Shown here one piece after another: positions 33,223-46,932 of a DNA stretch of 64,000 nt. Below the pieces are notes generated by a model. It had not been told where the DNA came from and ran no database searches. It worked only from the letters and a program-made list of their open reading frames with translations. Made by a program: the position numbers and the translations under genes. The first letter of the stretch is position 1, and each line of letters opens with the position of its first letter. Source of the DNA: Cumulibacter sp047975195 (GTDB taxonomy: Bacteria; Actinomycetota; Actinomycetes; Mycobacteriales; Antricoccaceae); contig JBKEDB010000109.1 of assembly GCA_047975195.1 (NCBI GenBank), positions 1-64,000 on the forward strand, given 5' to 3'.

Positions 33223-34368
33223 ATGCGTCCACTCGAAGGAATCACCGTCGTAGCCCTCGAACAGGCTGTTGCCGCGCCGTTCGCCACGCGCCAACTCGCC
33301 GATCTCGGCGCGCGGGTGATCAAGGTAGAGCGGCCGGGCGTGGGTGATTTCGCGCGCGGATACGACGAAACGGTAAAAGGGCAGTCCTCGCACTTCGTCT
33401 GGCTGAACCGGTCCAAGGAATCGCTCGGCCTGGACATTAAGGATCCTGCCGATCGCGAGGTGCTCGACGCGCTGATCGCCACGGCCGATGTCTTCGTGCA
33501 GAACCTCGCCCCGGGCGCTTGTCGCAGGCTTGGGCTGGACGCGCAGACCCTGCGCGCAGTGAAGCCCGAGTTGATCCACGTCTCGATCAGCGGATACGGC
33601 GAGGGCGGACCGTATGAGCAGAAGAAGGCGTACGACCTGCTGGTGCAGTGTGAGGCTGGTTTGGTGTCGGTGACCGGTACGCCGGACGTCCCCAGCAAAG
33701 CTGGCATCTCGGTCGCGGACATCGCCGCCGGCATGTACTCCTACGCCGGCGTACTCACCGCCGTGATCCAACGCCTGCGCACGGGCGATGGCGCCACCAT
33801 CGAGGTATCGATGCTGGAGGCTCTCGCCGAATGGATGAGTTTCCCGATGTATTACTCGGCGTACGGCGGCAGCGATCCGAAGCGCACGGGGGCCTCGCAT
33901 GCGGCGATCGCGCCGTACGGTCCGGTGCAGGTCGCCGGTGGGGAGCGGGTGTTCCTGGGAATTCAGAACGAGCGCGAGTGGCAGCGGTTCTGCGGCGATG
34001 TGCTGGGACAGCCTGCCTTGGCGGGCGATCCGCGGTTTGCGACGAACACGTTGCGTTCGGATCATCGCGAGGAACTAACTGGTGTGATCGAGGAGATCAC
34101 CGCAGCACTGTCCGCCGATGAGGTGATCGCCCGGCTGGACACGGCGCAGATCGCTAACGCGCGACTGCGCACGATGCAGGGGTTGGTTGATCATCCGCAG
34201 CTCGCAGCACGCAATCGGTGGCGCGAGTTCGGCTCGCCTGTCGGTCCGTTGATGGGGTTGCTGCCGCCGACAACCTTTGTCGGAGAGGCGGTGCCGGATG
34301 CCGGCCCGGTACCGGCAGTGGGTGAGCACACCGCGGCGATCGTCGCCGAACTCGGCCTGAGCCGCTGA
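33223..34368 (+). CDS. CaiB/BaiF family CoA-transferase
   Basis: A class III CoA-transferase that moves CoA between carboxylic acids. From the ATG at 33223 it has 381 residues, the usual length. The start PLEGITVVALEQAVAAPFATR and the catalytic aspartate D166 in GISVADIAAGMYSYAG are as expected, as is the C-terminal domain with the swapped dimer segment. A GTG six codons upstream (33205) is possible but would add a charged MRENRR. Substrate unknown; with an alcohol dehydrogenase beside it and an HMG-CoA lyase and acyl-CoA ligases further away, carboxylic-acid catabolism is a reasonable guess. Confidence 0.88.
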   Translation: MRPLEGITVVALEQAVAAPFATRQLADLGARVIKVERPGVGDFARGYDETVKGQSSHFVWLNRSKESLGLDIKDPADREVLDALIATADVFVQNLAPGACRRLGLDAQTLRAVKPELIHVSISGYGEGGPYEQKKAYDLLVQCEAGLVSVTGTPDVPSKAGISVADIAAGMYSYAGVLTAVIQRLRTGDGATIEVSMLEALAEWMSFPMYYSAYGGSDPKRTGASHAAIAPYGPVQVAGGERVFLGIQNEREWQRFCGDVLGQPALAGDPRFATNTLRSDHREELTGVIEEITAALSADEVIARLDTAQIANARLRTMQGLVDHPQLAARNRWREFGSPVGPLMGLLPPTTFVGEAVPDAGPVPAVGEHTAAIVAELGLSR

Positions 34369-34678
34369 GGATCGCCCACGAGTTTCGTGTTGCCTGCGCG
34401 GCGATGGCGCGCTGTGGATGGTGCAGTCGACTGCAGGAACCCGGCTGGGCGCGTGTCGACGTGTGCCGCGAGTGACCGCCGCCGCTCATGAGGGGTAGGC
34501 GAGTGGAAGAGTTATTCACACGCCGACCCGATGAACTTGACGTTTGGTGCATGAGCGAGGATGGTTGCCGTACACCTCGCACGGCGACCGTGGCAGCGCA
34601 TCGGACACGCCGTCGGTGATGAAGCGGTAGTTGACCGCTGAAGTGGTAGAGGACTCACTGGAGTTGGGTCTGAGACTG
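34369..34678. other. Non-coding stretch upstream of the rpoB promoter
   Basis: I see no gene or RNA in these 310 bases. The whole gap to rpoB is 490 bases, which holds the promoter described next and a long leader. Confidence 0.6.
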
Positions 34679-34708
34679 TGGACAGGTTTGTCTGCATGTG
34701 GCTAGAAT
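34679..34708 (+). promoter_or_regulatory. rpoB-rpoC promoter
   Basis: TGGACA (34679-34684) and TAGAAT (34703-34708) are separated by 18 bases: each is one or two changes from the vegetative consensus (TTGACA, TATAAT). Transcription would begin near 34715, leaving a leader of roughly 145 bases before the rpoB start. Confidence 0.7.
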
Positions 34709-34858
34709 CATTCTTTGCGCTGCCTTCCTCCTGACATCTCGTAAAACCCGACCCGATCACGCCCAACTCTGCATGCGTGCGCGGTAGCCGGGTGACGCGT
34801 CAGGAATCGAGGAGCGCGGTCAGAAATTTGCAGACGCCCGTCCTCGGAAGGACCCACC

Positions 34859-37800
34859 TTGGCAGGCTCCCGCCCCGATTCGACCGTCCGCTCGTCCGCC
34901 ACCGCAGGCGCCAATGGCTCCCCAATTCCCGGAGCTCCTAAGCGCATCTCGTTCGCGAAGATTCGTGAACCCCTCGCGGTGCCCGACCTGCTCGCCTTGC
35001 AGACCTCCAGTTTTGACTGGCTGGTTGGAAACGAAGCATGGCGTGCCCGGGTAGGCGACGATCCAGCGCTCAGCAGCGGCCTGGAAGAGATCCTCAGTGA
35101 AATCTCGCCGATCGAGGATTTCTCGGACACTATGTCCCTCACCTTCTCCAATCCACGTTTCGAGGATGTCAAAGCTGACACCGAAACGTGCAAGGACAAG
35201 GACATGACGTACTGCGCTCCGCTGTTCGTCACCGCTGAGTTCATGAACAACACCACTGGTGAGATCAAGAGCCAGACCGTGTTCATGGGCGATTTCCCGA
35301 TGATGACCTCGGGTGGCACGTTCATCATCAACGGCACTGAGCGTGTCGTCGTTTCGCAGCTAGTCCGCTCACCGGGCGTCTACTTCGACCAGACCATCGA
35401 CAAGACCACCGACAAAGACGTCTTCGGCTGCAAGGTCATCCCCAGCCGCGGCGCGTGGCTCGAGTTCGATGTCGACAAGCGGGACACCGTCGGCGTGCGG
35501 ATTGATCGCAAGCGCCGCCAGTCGGTCACCGTGTTGCTGAAGGCCCTCGGCTGGACCGAGGACCGCATCCGCGAACACTTCGCCTGGTCCGAGTCCATGA
35601 TGGCCACCCTCGAAAAGGACTCGATCAAGACCGAGGACGAGGCGCTGCTGGACATCTACCGCAAGCTGCGCCCGGGCGAGCCGCCGACCCGTGAGTCCGC
35701 GAAAACGCTGCTCAACAACCTCTTCTTCAACGCCAAGCGCTCCGACCTGGCCAAGGTGGGTCGCTACAAGGTCAACAAGAAACTTGAACTTGACCTGCCG
35801 ACCACCGAGTCGGTGCTGACCGAGGACGACATCGTCGCCTCGATCGAGTACATCGTGCACCTGCATGCTGGCGATGAAGGCTACGACGTCGACGACATCG
35901 ACCACTTCGGTAACCGTCGTCTGCGCACCGTTGGCGAATTGATCCAGAACCAGATCCGGGTGGGTCTGTCGCGTATGGAGCGCGTCGTCCGTGAGCGGAT
36001 GACCACCCAGGACGTCGAGGCGATCACCCCGCAGACGCTGATCAACATCCGTCCCGTGTCCGCGGCGATCAAGGAGTTCTTCGGAACGTCGCAGATGTCG
36101 CAGTTCATGGATCAGACCAATCCGCTATCTGGCCTGACCCACAAGCGTCGCCTGTCGGCGCTCGGTCCGGGCGGTCTGTCTCGTGAACGCGCCGGCATGG
36201 AGGTCCGCGACGTTCACCCTTCGCACTACGGCCGTATGTGCCCGATCGAGACGCCCGAAGGCCCGAACATCGGTCTGATCGGCTCGCTCGCGTCGTTCGC
36301 TCGGGTCAACCCGTTCGGCTTCATCGAGTCGCCGTACCGCAAGGTAGTCGGCGGCGTGGTCACCGACCAGGTCGACTACCTGTCAGCCGATGAGGAAGAC
36401 CGGCACGTCATCGCGCAGGCCAACTCCAAGCTCGACGACAACGGACGCTTCGCCGACGAGAAGGTCCTGGTGCGTGTCAAGGGCGGCGAGACCGTCGAGA
36501 TCGATCCCGACGCTGTCGACTACATGGATGTGTCGGCGCGCCAGATGAACTCGGTCGCTACGGCGATGATTCCGTTCCTGGAGCACGACGATGCGAACCG
36601 CGCGCTGATGGGCGCGAACATGCAGCGTCAGTCGGTGCCGTTGCTCCGTAGCGAGGCACCGCTGGTCGGTACCGGTATGGAGTTGCGCGCCGCCGTCGAC
36701 GCTGGTGACGTACTCACTGCGACGAAGGCTGGCGTGGTCGAGGAAATCGCCGCAGACTACATCTCGATCATGGCTGACGACGGCACTCGCCAGACCTTCG
36801 GCCTGCACAAGTTCACTCGCTCCAACCAGGGCACCTGTATCAACCAGAAGGTTCTGGTGGACGCGGGGCAGCGGGTTGAAGAAGGCCAGATCATCGCCGA
36901 CGGTCCGTGCACCGAGGACGGCGAACTTGCGCTCGGCCGGAACCTCCTCGTCGCGTTCATGCCGTGGGAGGGTCACAACTTCGAGGACGCGATCATCCTG
37001 TCGCAGCGACTCGTGCGTGACGACGTCCTCTCCTCGATCCACATCGAGGAGTTCGAGGTTGACGCTCGCGATACCAAGTTGGGCCCGGAGGAGATCACCC
37101 GCGATATCCCGAACGTCTCCGAAGAGGCGCTGGCGGATCTCGACGAACGCGGCATCATTCGCATCGGTGCCGAGGTTGTTGCCGGCGACGTGCTGGTCGG
37201 CAAGGTCACCCCGAAGGGTGAAACCGAGTTGACCCCGGAGGAGCGCCTGCTGCGCGCGATCTTCGGCGAAAAGGCCCGTGAGGTCCGTGATACGTCGCTC
37301 AAGGTCAAGCACGGTGAATCCGGCAAGGTCATTGGCGTCCGGGTGTTCTCGCGTGAGGACGGCGACGAACTGGCCCCGGGTGTCAACGAACTGATCCGGG
37401 TGTACGTCGCGCAGATGCGCAAGATCACCGACGGTGACAAGCTCGCCGGTCGCCACGGCAACAAGGGTGTTATCTCCAAGATCCTCCCAGAGGAGGACAT
37501 GCCGTTCCTGCCCGATGGCACTCCGGTCGACATCGTGCTGAACCCGCTGGGTGTGCCGTCTCGAATGAACGTCGGACAGATCCTGGAGACACACCTCGGC
37601 TGGATCGCGAAGTCCGGCTGGGAGGTCGAGGGGAACCCGGACTGGGCCGCTGCACTGCCCGAGCATGCGCGCAGTTCGGAGCCGGGTACGAATACGGCGA
37701 CCCCGATCTTCGACGGTGCTCGCGAGGAGGAGGTCATCGGTCTGCTCGGCTCGACCATCCCGAACCGGGACGGCAACCGCATGGTCGACGGCAATGGTAA

Positions 37801-38314
37801 GGCGCAGCTGTTCGACGGCCGCTCCGGCGAACCGTTCCCGACGCCAGTCACGGTGGGGTACATCTACATCCTCAAGTTGCTGCTCCTGGTCGACGACAAG
37901 ATCCACGCGCGTGCGACCGGTCCGTACTCGATGATCACGCAGCAGCCGCTAGGCGGTAAGGCGCAGTTCGGTGGTCAGCGCTTCGGTGAGATGGAGTGCT
38001 GGGCGATGCAGGCCTATGGTGCCGCCTACGCGCTGCAGGAGTTGCTGACGATCAAGTCCGACGACATCGTTGGCCGCGTGAAGGTGTACGAGGCCGTGGT
38101 CAAGGGCGAGAACGTACCCGAGCCTGGTATCCCGGAATCGTTCAAGGTGTTGCTCAAGGAACTGCAGTCGTTGTGCCTCAACGTGCAGGTGCTCTCCAGT
38201 GATGGCCAGGCCATCGAGTTGCGAGACTCCGACGACGAAGCAGGACGTACGGCTGACGAGCTCGGAATCGACCTTTCTCGGCGTGAGCCGAGCATCGTCG
38301 ACCTCGAAGGCTGA
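34859..38314 (+). CDS. rpoB: DNA-directed RNA polymerase subunit beta
   Basis: RpoB forms one half of the polymerase active-site cleft. The 1151-residue length is typical of actinobacteria. The rifampicin-binding region reads FFGTSQMSQFMDQTNPLSG then THKRRLSALGPGGL, with the usual D, H and S residues, so no classical rifampicin-resistance change is seen. The C-terminal GGKAQFGGQRFGEMECWA switch/clamp segment is intact. The start is TTG at 34859, seven bases after GGAAGG; TTG starts are common for actinobacterial rpoB. rpoC follows after 97 bases containing a hairpin. Confidence 0.98.
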   Translation: MAGSRPDSTVRSSATAGANGSPIPGAPKRISFAKIREPLAVPDLLALQTSSFDWLVGNEAWRARVGDDPALSSGLEEILSEISPIEDFSDTMSLTFSNPRFEDVKADTETCKDKDMTYCAPLFVTAEFMNNTTGEIKSQTVFMGDFPMMTSGGTFIINGTERVVVSQLVRSPGVYFDQTIDKTTDKDVFGCKVIPSRGAWLEFDVDKRDTVGVRIDRKRRQSVTVLLKALGWTEDRIREHFAWSESMMATLEKDSIKTEDEALLDIYRKLRPGEPPTRESAKTLLNNLFFNAKRSDLAKVGRYKVNKKLELDLPTTESVLTEDDIVASIEYIVHLHAGDEGYDVDDIDHFGNRRLRTVGELIQNQIRVGLSRMERVVRERMTTQDVEAITPQTLINIRPVSAAIKEFFGTSQMSQFMDQTNPLSGLTHKRRLSALGPGGLSRERAGMEVRDVHPSHYGRMCPIETPEGPNIGLIGSLASFARVNPFGFIESPYRKVVGGVVTDQVDYLSADEEDRHVIAQANSKLDDNGRFADEKVLVRVKGGETVEIDPDAVDYMDVSARQMNSVATAMIPFLEHDDANRALMGANMQRQSVPLLRSEAPLVGTGMELRAAVDAGDVLTATKAGVVEEIAADYISIMADDGTRQTFGLHKFTRSNQGTCINQKVLVDAGQRVEEGQIIADGPCTEDGELALGRNLLVAFMPWEGHNFEDAIILSQRLVRDDVLSSIHIEEFEVDARDTKLGPEEITRDIPNVSEEALADLDERGIIRIGAEVVAGDVLVGKVTPKGETELTPEERLLRAIFGEKAREVRDTSLKVKHGESGKVIGVRVFSREDGDELAPGVNELIRVYVAQMRKITDGDKLAGRHGNKGVISKILPEEDMPFLPDGTPVDIVLNPLGVPSRMNVGQILETHLGWIAKSGWEVEGNPDWAAALPEHARSSEPGTNTATPIFDGAREEEVIGLLGSTIPNRDGNRMVDGNGKAQLFDGRSGEPFPTPVTVGYIYILKLLLLVDDKIHARATGPYSMITQQPLGGKAQFGGQRFGEMECWAMQAYGAAYALQELLTIKSDDIVGRVKVYEAVVKGENVPEPGIPESFKVLLKELQSLCLNVQVLSSDGQAIELRDSDDEAGRTADELGIDLSRREPSIVDLEG

Positions 38315-38319
38315 TCGTG

Positions 38320-38350
38320 CGACGCGGGCGCGACTATTGAGCCCGCGTCG
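38320..38350 (+). terminator. Hairpin between rpoB and rpoC
   Basis: CGACGCGGGC (38320-38329) pairs with GCCCGCGTCG (38341-38350) around an 11-base loop. As rpoC must be transcribed from upstream, it is more likely a processing or partial-attenuation element than a full terminator. Confidence 0.55.
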
Positions 38351-38411
38351 TCCTTCGACCTTCCCCGAGGGGCTGGCCCCCTCACACTCATAGAAATAAG
38401 GGACTACATAC

Positions 38412-42314
<3,903 letters not shown>

Positions 42315-42322
42315 GTCGGATG

Positions 42323-42362
42323 AAGTGAGGGCCCGCAGGCGATTGTCTGCGGGCCCTCACTT
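42323..42362 (+). terminator. Terminator after rpoC
   Basis: A perfect 16-base-pair stem (42323-42338 with 42347-42362) with an eight-base loop, nine bases after the rpoC stop and followed by ATTCATG. It isolates rpoBC from the downstream genes. Confidence 0.92.
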
Positions 42363-42486
42363 ATTCATGCTCTGCATCGGTCGGTCGTACGCCGGGTCTT
42401 CGACGTGCGATCGTCGCGTGCTAGGCCGACATCGGCGTGGCTACCGCGAAAGACGCCGCAGGTGTCGCGGGAGCGTCGGCCGAGTA

Positions 42487-43206
42487 CTAGTGCTGGACGT
42501 CGATCACCACGCGAGGTGGGTCAGCGAGGGCGAAGATCCGGAATGCCTGCTCACCGGAAGTACCGAGCACGACGTGTGTGACGCCCTCGAACATGCCGTC
42601 GTTAAATAGACCGGTGATAGACGACGTACCGCTCAACGGCAGTTCGCCGGTCGGTACGGGTACGCCGACGTCGCCGATGTGCGCACCGCCGGTAACGGCG
42701 ATGTCCAGGAGCGCCTCACCGGCCACCTTGATCTGCTGGCCAGAGCCCTGCCGGGTGGCCGTGTCGACGTACTGCGCCGTCCAGCCCGGCGTGCCAGGGC
42801 CGCTGTATTCGAGTACGACGCGGTCGTATCCGTCATGCGCCCCGCTGCGGATATCGACGGGCGCGAGCGCGGCATTGGCGCTGGCCGTCGCCGTATCGGG
42901 TGAGGTGTCGGCATCGAACGCGGCCTGATCCGGCGGTGGCGTGTGAGTGTCGTCGGCGGTGGGCGGCTGTTCGGTCCCGTCGCCGGAACTGGACGGCGTC
43001 GTGTCGCCCGGAGTGGTTGGGGTTGATGGCGAGTCGTCGGCTGGGGCGCCGTCAGGCGGTGGGGTTGACGTCTGATCGGACGGTCCGGAACTCGCGGACG
43101 GTGGGGGAGTCGTGGGCGCCGAGTCGTCGCCGTCCGACGAACAACCGACGAGTAAGACGATCGGCAGTACCGATGCCGCGAAAAAGGTGGTTGCGTGCTG
43201 ACTCAT
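42487..43206 (-). CDS. AMIN-like domain lipoprotein
   Basis: From the ATG at 43206 the protein has 239 residues. It starts with a lipoprotein signal peptide (MSQHATTFFAASVLPIVLL then lipobox LVGC), followed by a Ser/Thr/Pro/Asp-rich disordered linker of about 90 residues, and ends with a beta-rich AMIN-like domain (about 115-239; GAHDGYDRVVLEYSG ... ADPPRVVIDVQH). Such proteins are anchored outside the membrane; AMIN domains in other bacteria bind peptidoglycan, but the function of the actinobacterial type is not established. The open frame extends 19 codons upstream, but the lipobox fixes the start. Confidence 0.83.
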   Translation of the reverse strand: MSQHATTFFAASVLPIVLLVGCSSDGDDSAPTTPPPSASSGPSDQTSTPPPDGAPADDSPSTPTTPGDTTPSSSGDGTEQPPTADDTHTPPPDQAAFDADTSPDTATASANAALAPVDIRSGAHDGYDRVVLEYSGPGTPGWTAQYVDTATRQGSGQQIKVAGEALLDIAVTGGAHIGDVGVPVPTGELPLSGTSSITGLFNDGMFEGVTHVVLGTSGEQAFRIFALADPPRVVIDVQH

Positions 43207-43283
43207 GGCGGACCGTCCTCTCACGAACGCCCGGAGCTCGATGCTGCCGGGATGCCAAGTCACGTCGGGCGGAGCCCGCGCTG

Positions 43284-44186
43284 TTACCTCTTCGGGAAGT
43301 TGCCCGCCTTCCCGAGCAGTGCCGGAGTGTCATGCTGCAATTCACCCGCGAGAAAGCTCGCGACGCCGGTGACCTTGTCCAGGTCGATCCCCGTGGCGTA
43401 GCCCATGCGGTGCAACAGATACAGCAGATCTTCCGTGGCAATGTTGCCGGTCGCATTCGGCGCGAACGGACAGCCGCCGATCCCGCCCGCGGAAGAATCG
43501 AGCACGCGCACGCCTGCCTGCAGCGCGGCATAGGCGTTGGCGTAGCCGGTGTTGCGCGTGTTGTGGAAGTGCCCGCGGAGCCGGACGTCCGCGCCGACCT
43601 CCTGCCGAATCGCGGTGAACAACGACGTCACCTGGCTCGGCACGGCGACGCCGATCGTGTCACCGAGCGCGATTTCGCCAGCACCCGCCCGGGCGGCGCG
43701 AGCGGCGAGTCCGATCACGACATCCGGGTCGACCTCCCCGTCGAAGGGGCAGCCGAACGAGGTGGTGAGGGTGATCGACACCGGTAGGCCAGCACCAGAT
43801 ACGGCGTCGATCACCTCCTCCGCGTCAGCGATGATTTCGTCCACGGTGGAATTCTGATTGCGCTGCGCGAAGCCCTCCGACGCGCTCGCGACGACGTTTA
43901 TCTCGTCAACCCCGGCGGCTTGCGCGCGAGCCCAGCCACGCGGGTTCAGTACCAGACCGATGTAGGACACATCATCGCGACGCGGCACGGCCTCCATCAC
44001 CGCCTCGGCGTCCGCCATCGCCGGGACGACCTTGGGATGCACGAAAGAGACCGCTTCCAGACGCCGGACGCCGGCATCGATCAACTGCTCGATGAGGCTC
44101 ACCTTGGCCCCAGTGCTCAACAGAGTCGATTCATTCTGCAAGCCGTCGCGGGCCGACACCTCGACGATTGCTACGTCAGCGCTCAT
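43284..44186 (-). CDS. Hydroxymethylglutaryl-CoA lyase
   Basis: A 300-residue HMGL/DRE-TIM barrel enzyme that cleaves HMG-CoA to acetoacetate and acetyl-CoA, the last step of leucine degradation. Active-site stretches are EVSARDGLQNE at the start (catalytic Arg and metal-binding Asp), GHFHNTRNTGYANA (metal-binding His pair) and the signature GGIGGCPFAPNATGN with the catalytic Cys. The ATG at 44186 gives the normal N-terminus; the longer open frame upstream is not needed. It is divergent from the phoH-type gene and lies downstream of no other leucine-degradation gene in this window. Confidence 0.92.
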   Translation of the reverse strand: MSADVAIVEVSARDGLQNESTLLSTGAKVSLIEQLIDAGVRRLEAVSFVHPKVVPAMADAEAVMEAVPRRDDVSYIGLVLNPRGWARAQAAGVDEINVVASASEGFAQRNQNSTVDEIIADAEEVIDAVSGAGLPVSITLTTSFGCPFDGEVDPDVVIGLAARAARAGAGEIALGDTIGVAVPSQVTSLFTAIRQEVGADVRLRGHFHNTRNTGYANAYAALQAGVRVLDSSAGGIGGCPFAPNATGNIATEDLLYLLHRMGYATGIDLDKVTGVASFLAGELQHDTPALLGKAGNFPKR

Positions 44187-44388
44187 ACCCAAATCGTAAA
44201 CGCGGGTGTGTCCGCCTGCGCCGATCGTGGCTGAGCTGGGACCTCGCGAGTTCACATGGCGGTAACCGGTCGGTTGCGTGTCGTTGCGAGCCCAGGGCCA
44301 GGCAGTGGTTATGTTGCAGGAGTAGCCCACATCTTCATACGGACCATGCAGTCGATAACGCCTCCTCTATCACCCAGGAGAACTACAC

Positions 44389-45750
44389 ATGGCACCTCGA
44401 GTGAACCTCAGCTCACCGTCCACCGACCCAGTGGGTCCGCCGGAGAGGGGTGAGGCTTCGCGTCGGTGCTACGTCCTGGACACCAGCGTTTTGCTGGCCG
44501 ACCCCGCCGCGCTGCGCCGCTTCGGCGAGCACGACATCGTGTTGCCGATCGTGGTGATCAGCGAGCTCGAGGCCAAGCGTCACCACCCAGAACTCGGCTG
44601 GTTCGCGCGCGAGTCGCTGCGCACACTGGATGACTTGCGCGATGAGCATGGCCGCCTCGACGGGCCGGTGCCCATTGGCGTCGAGGGCGGCACGATCCGG
44701 GTGGAACTGAACCACGTCGACGCGCAGATCCTGCCGACCGGACTGCGCGGCGGCACCAATGACGCCCGGATCCTCGCCGTGGCGGCAAATCTGGGGGCGG
44801 AGGGGCACGACGTCGTTCTGGTCACCAAAGACATGCCTTTGCGGGTGAAGGCGGCCTCGGTGGGAGTGGCTGCCGAGGAGTACCGCGCGATTGGTGCCGT
44901 GCAAACGGGCTGGACAGGTATGCGGACTCTCGACGTCGTCCCCGATGTGCTGGATGAACTGTTCGAATCCAACGTGATTGACCTGGACGCGGCGCGGGAC
45001 TTGCCGTGCCACACCGGGGTGGTGCTCGACGCCGCCGGGGGCAGTTCCGCGCTGGGCCGTGTCACCGCGCAGAAGCAAGTTCAACTCGTGCGTGGAAATG
45101 CGGAGGCGTTCGGGCTGCGCGGACGATCAGCCGAGCAGCGGATCGCGATGGAAACGTTGCTGGACGATTCTGTGGGCATCGTGTCTCTCGGCGGCCGTGC
45201 CGGCACCGGAAAGTCGGCGCTCGCATTGTGTGCTGGGCTGGAGGCGGTGTTGGAGCGCCGCGTGCACAAAAAAGTGATCGTCTTTCGTCCGCTGTACGCG
45301 GTCGGCGGGCAGGACCTCGGCTATCTACCCGGCACCGAGGGCGAAAAGATGAACCCATGGGCGCAGGCCGTCTTCGACACGCTCGGGGCGGTGACGTCGC
45401 GTCAGGTGATCGATGAGGTGCTGCAACGGGACCTGCTTGAGGTGCTGCCGTTGACGCATATCCGCGGACGCTCCTTGCACGATGCGTTCGTGATCGTTGA
45501 TGAGGCGCAGTCTTTGGAGCGAAACGTGCTGTTGACGGTGCTCAGCCGGATCGGCCAGAACTCGCGGGTGGTGCTCACCCACGACGTCGCTCAACGCGAC
45601 AACCTACGGGTGGGGCGGCACGACGGCATTAATGCGGTGATCGAGGCGATGAAGGGGCACCCACTGTTTGCGCATTACACGCTCAGCCGCAGTGAACGCT
45701 CACCGATTGCGGCACTAGTGACGACGCTGCTCGAAGGGGAGCCGCAGTAG
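44389..45750 (+). CDS. PhoH family protein with N-terminal PIN domain (PhoH2 type)
   Basis: A 453-residue two-domain protein. The PIN ribonuclease domain (about residues 28-150) starts CYVLDTSVLLADP with the metal-binding Asp, and later has the acidic positions in GGTNDARILAVA and LVTKD. The PhoH ATPase domain (about 240-440) has Walker A GRAGTGKSALAL and Walker B VIVDEAQSLE. PhoH2 proteins are RNA helicase/ribonucleases, in mycobacteria part of a toxin-antitoxin-like PhoAT-PhoH2 unit. I see no antitoxin-like gene directly upstream. AGGAG precedes the ATG. A hairpin follows. Confidence 0.9.
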   Translation: MAPRVNLSSPSTDPVGPPERGEASRRCYVLDTSVLLADPAALRRFGEHDIVLPIVVISELEAKRHHPELGWFARESLRTLDDLRDEHGRLDGPVPIGVEGGTIRVELNHVDAQILPTGLRGGTNDARILAVAANLGAEGHDVVLVTKDMPLRVKAASVGVAAEEYRAIGAVQTGWTGMRTLDVVPDVLDELFESNVIDLDAARDLPCHTGVVLDAAGGSSALGRVTAQKQVQLVRGNAEAFGLRGRSAEQRIAMETLLDDSVGIVSLGGRAGTGKSALALCAGLEAVLERRVHKKVIVFRPLYAVGGQDLGYLPGTEGEKMNPWAQAVFDTLGAVTSRQVIDEVLQRDLLEVLPLTHIRGRSLHDAFVIVDEAQSLERNVLLTVLSRIGQNSRVVLTHDVAQRDNLRVGRHDGINAVIEAMKGHPLFAHYTLSRSERSPIAALVTTLLEGEPQ

Positions 45751-45770
45751 ACATCGGCGTGAGACAGAAC

Positions 45771-45800
45771 ACCGCCCCGGCCGAGTTGGGCCGGGGCGGT
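45771..45800. terminator. Bidirectional hairpin between phoH and glpX
   Basis: ACCGCCCCGGCC (45771-45782) pairs perfectly with GGCCGGGGCGGT (45789-45800) around a six-base loop; it lies between two convergent genes and is followed by GCTGTGTT. Confidence 0.85.
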
Positions 45801-45817
45801 GCTGTGTTCGGGGTGGA

Positions 45818-46846
45818 CTACGGCGAAACGTCTACGTCGTCGTAGTACCCGTGCACCTTTTCGATGCGGTGCCGTGCATCGATCTGTCGGATCGTCCCGG
45901 ACGAGTGGCGCATCACCAGCGACGACGACCACGCGCCGTCGCCCTCGTAGCGCACGCCGCGCAGCAACTCGCCATCGGTGATACCGGTAGCGCTGAAGAA
46001 AACGTTATCGCCGCTGACCAACTCGTTGATGCCGAGCACCCGGTCGAGGTCGTGGCCGGCGTCGATCGCCTTCTGCCGCTCGGCTTCATCTCGCGGCCAG
46101 AGTTTGCCCTGGATCTCGCCGCCCATGCACTTCAGGGCGCACGCGGCGATGATGCCTTCGGGTGTGCCGCCGACACCGAACAGCACGTCGACACCGGAGT
46201 CGGGCCGGGCGGCAGCGATGGCACCAGCGACATCCCCGTCGGTGATGAATTTGATGCGCGCGCCGGTTGCCCGGATTTCCTCAACCAGGCCGTGATGGCG
46301 CGGGCGCTCCAGCACGCACACGGTCAGGTCGCGCACTGGGCGGCCCTTGGCTTTGCCGATCTGAGTCAGATTTTCTGCGACGGACGCATTGATGTCGATC
46401 GAGCCGACTGCGTCTGGCCCGACGGCAATCTTCTCCATGTAGAACACCGCGGACGGATCGAACATCGAACCGCGGTCGGCCATCGCAATCACGGCAATCG
46501 CGTTGGGCATGCCCTTGGCCATCAGGGTCGTGCCGTCGATGGGGTCAACGGCAACGTCGTACGCCGGACCGGTACCGGTGCCGACCTTTTCACCGTTGAA
46601 CAGCATCGGGGCATGGTCTTTCTCGCCCTCGCCGATGACCACGACACCCTGCATGTCGACGGTGGAGATGAGTGAACGCATGGCGTCGACCGCAGCGCCG
46701 TCCCCGTCGATCTTTCGTCCGCGACCGACCCATCGGGATGCCGCGAGTGCGGCCGCCTCGGTTACTCGGACGAGGTCCAAAGCAATGTTGCGATCAGGCA
46801 ACTGGGTCGATTTCTGCTTCTGCACGGACGCGTTCTCAACGGACAC
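45818..46846 (-). CDS. glpX: Class II fructose-1,6-bisphosphatase
   Basis: GlpX hydrolyses fructose-1,6-bisphosphate to fructose-6-phosphate in gluconeogenesis; it is the main such enzyme in actinobacteria. The 342-residue protein has the family start LDLVRVTEAAALAASRWVGRG, the metal site GEGEKDHAPML and the catalytic DPIDGTTLMAKG with conserved DxxDGT. GGVGGTPEG-type region reads FGVGGTPEGIIAACAL. On the minus strand it is divergent from the DUF4245 gene, the standard actinobacterial arrangement. Confidence 0.95.
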   Translation of the reverse strand: MSVENASVQKQKSTQLPDRNIALDLVRVTEAAALAASRWVGRGRKIDGDGAAVDAMRSLISTVDMQGVVVIGEGEKDHAPMLFNGEKVGTGTGPAYDVAVDPIDGTTLMAKGMPNAIAVIAMADRGSMFDPSAVFYMEKIAVGPDAVGSIDINASVAENLTQIGKAKGRPVRDLTVCVLERPRHHGLVEEIRATGARIKFITDGDVAGAIAAARPDSGVDVLFGVGGTPEGIIAACALKCMGGEIQGKLWPRDEAERQKAIDAGHDLDRVLGINELVSGDNVFFSATGITDGELLRGVRYEGDGAWSSSLVMRHSSGTIRQIDARHRIEKVHGYYDDVDVSP

Positions 46847-46932
46847 AGGCGGTCTCCTTAGCAGCGGGTTTCATCCATACTATGCAGCGGGGTCAGTGCG
46901 TTTGACGACGGCACACCAGGCATGATTGACCG

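Noticed and set aside
36383..37906. 507-codon minus-strand open frame opposite rpoB
   Set aside because: Antisense shadow of rpoB; no ribosome binding site or family features.
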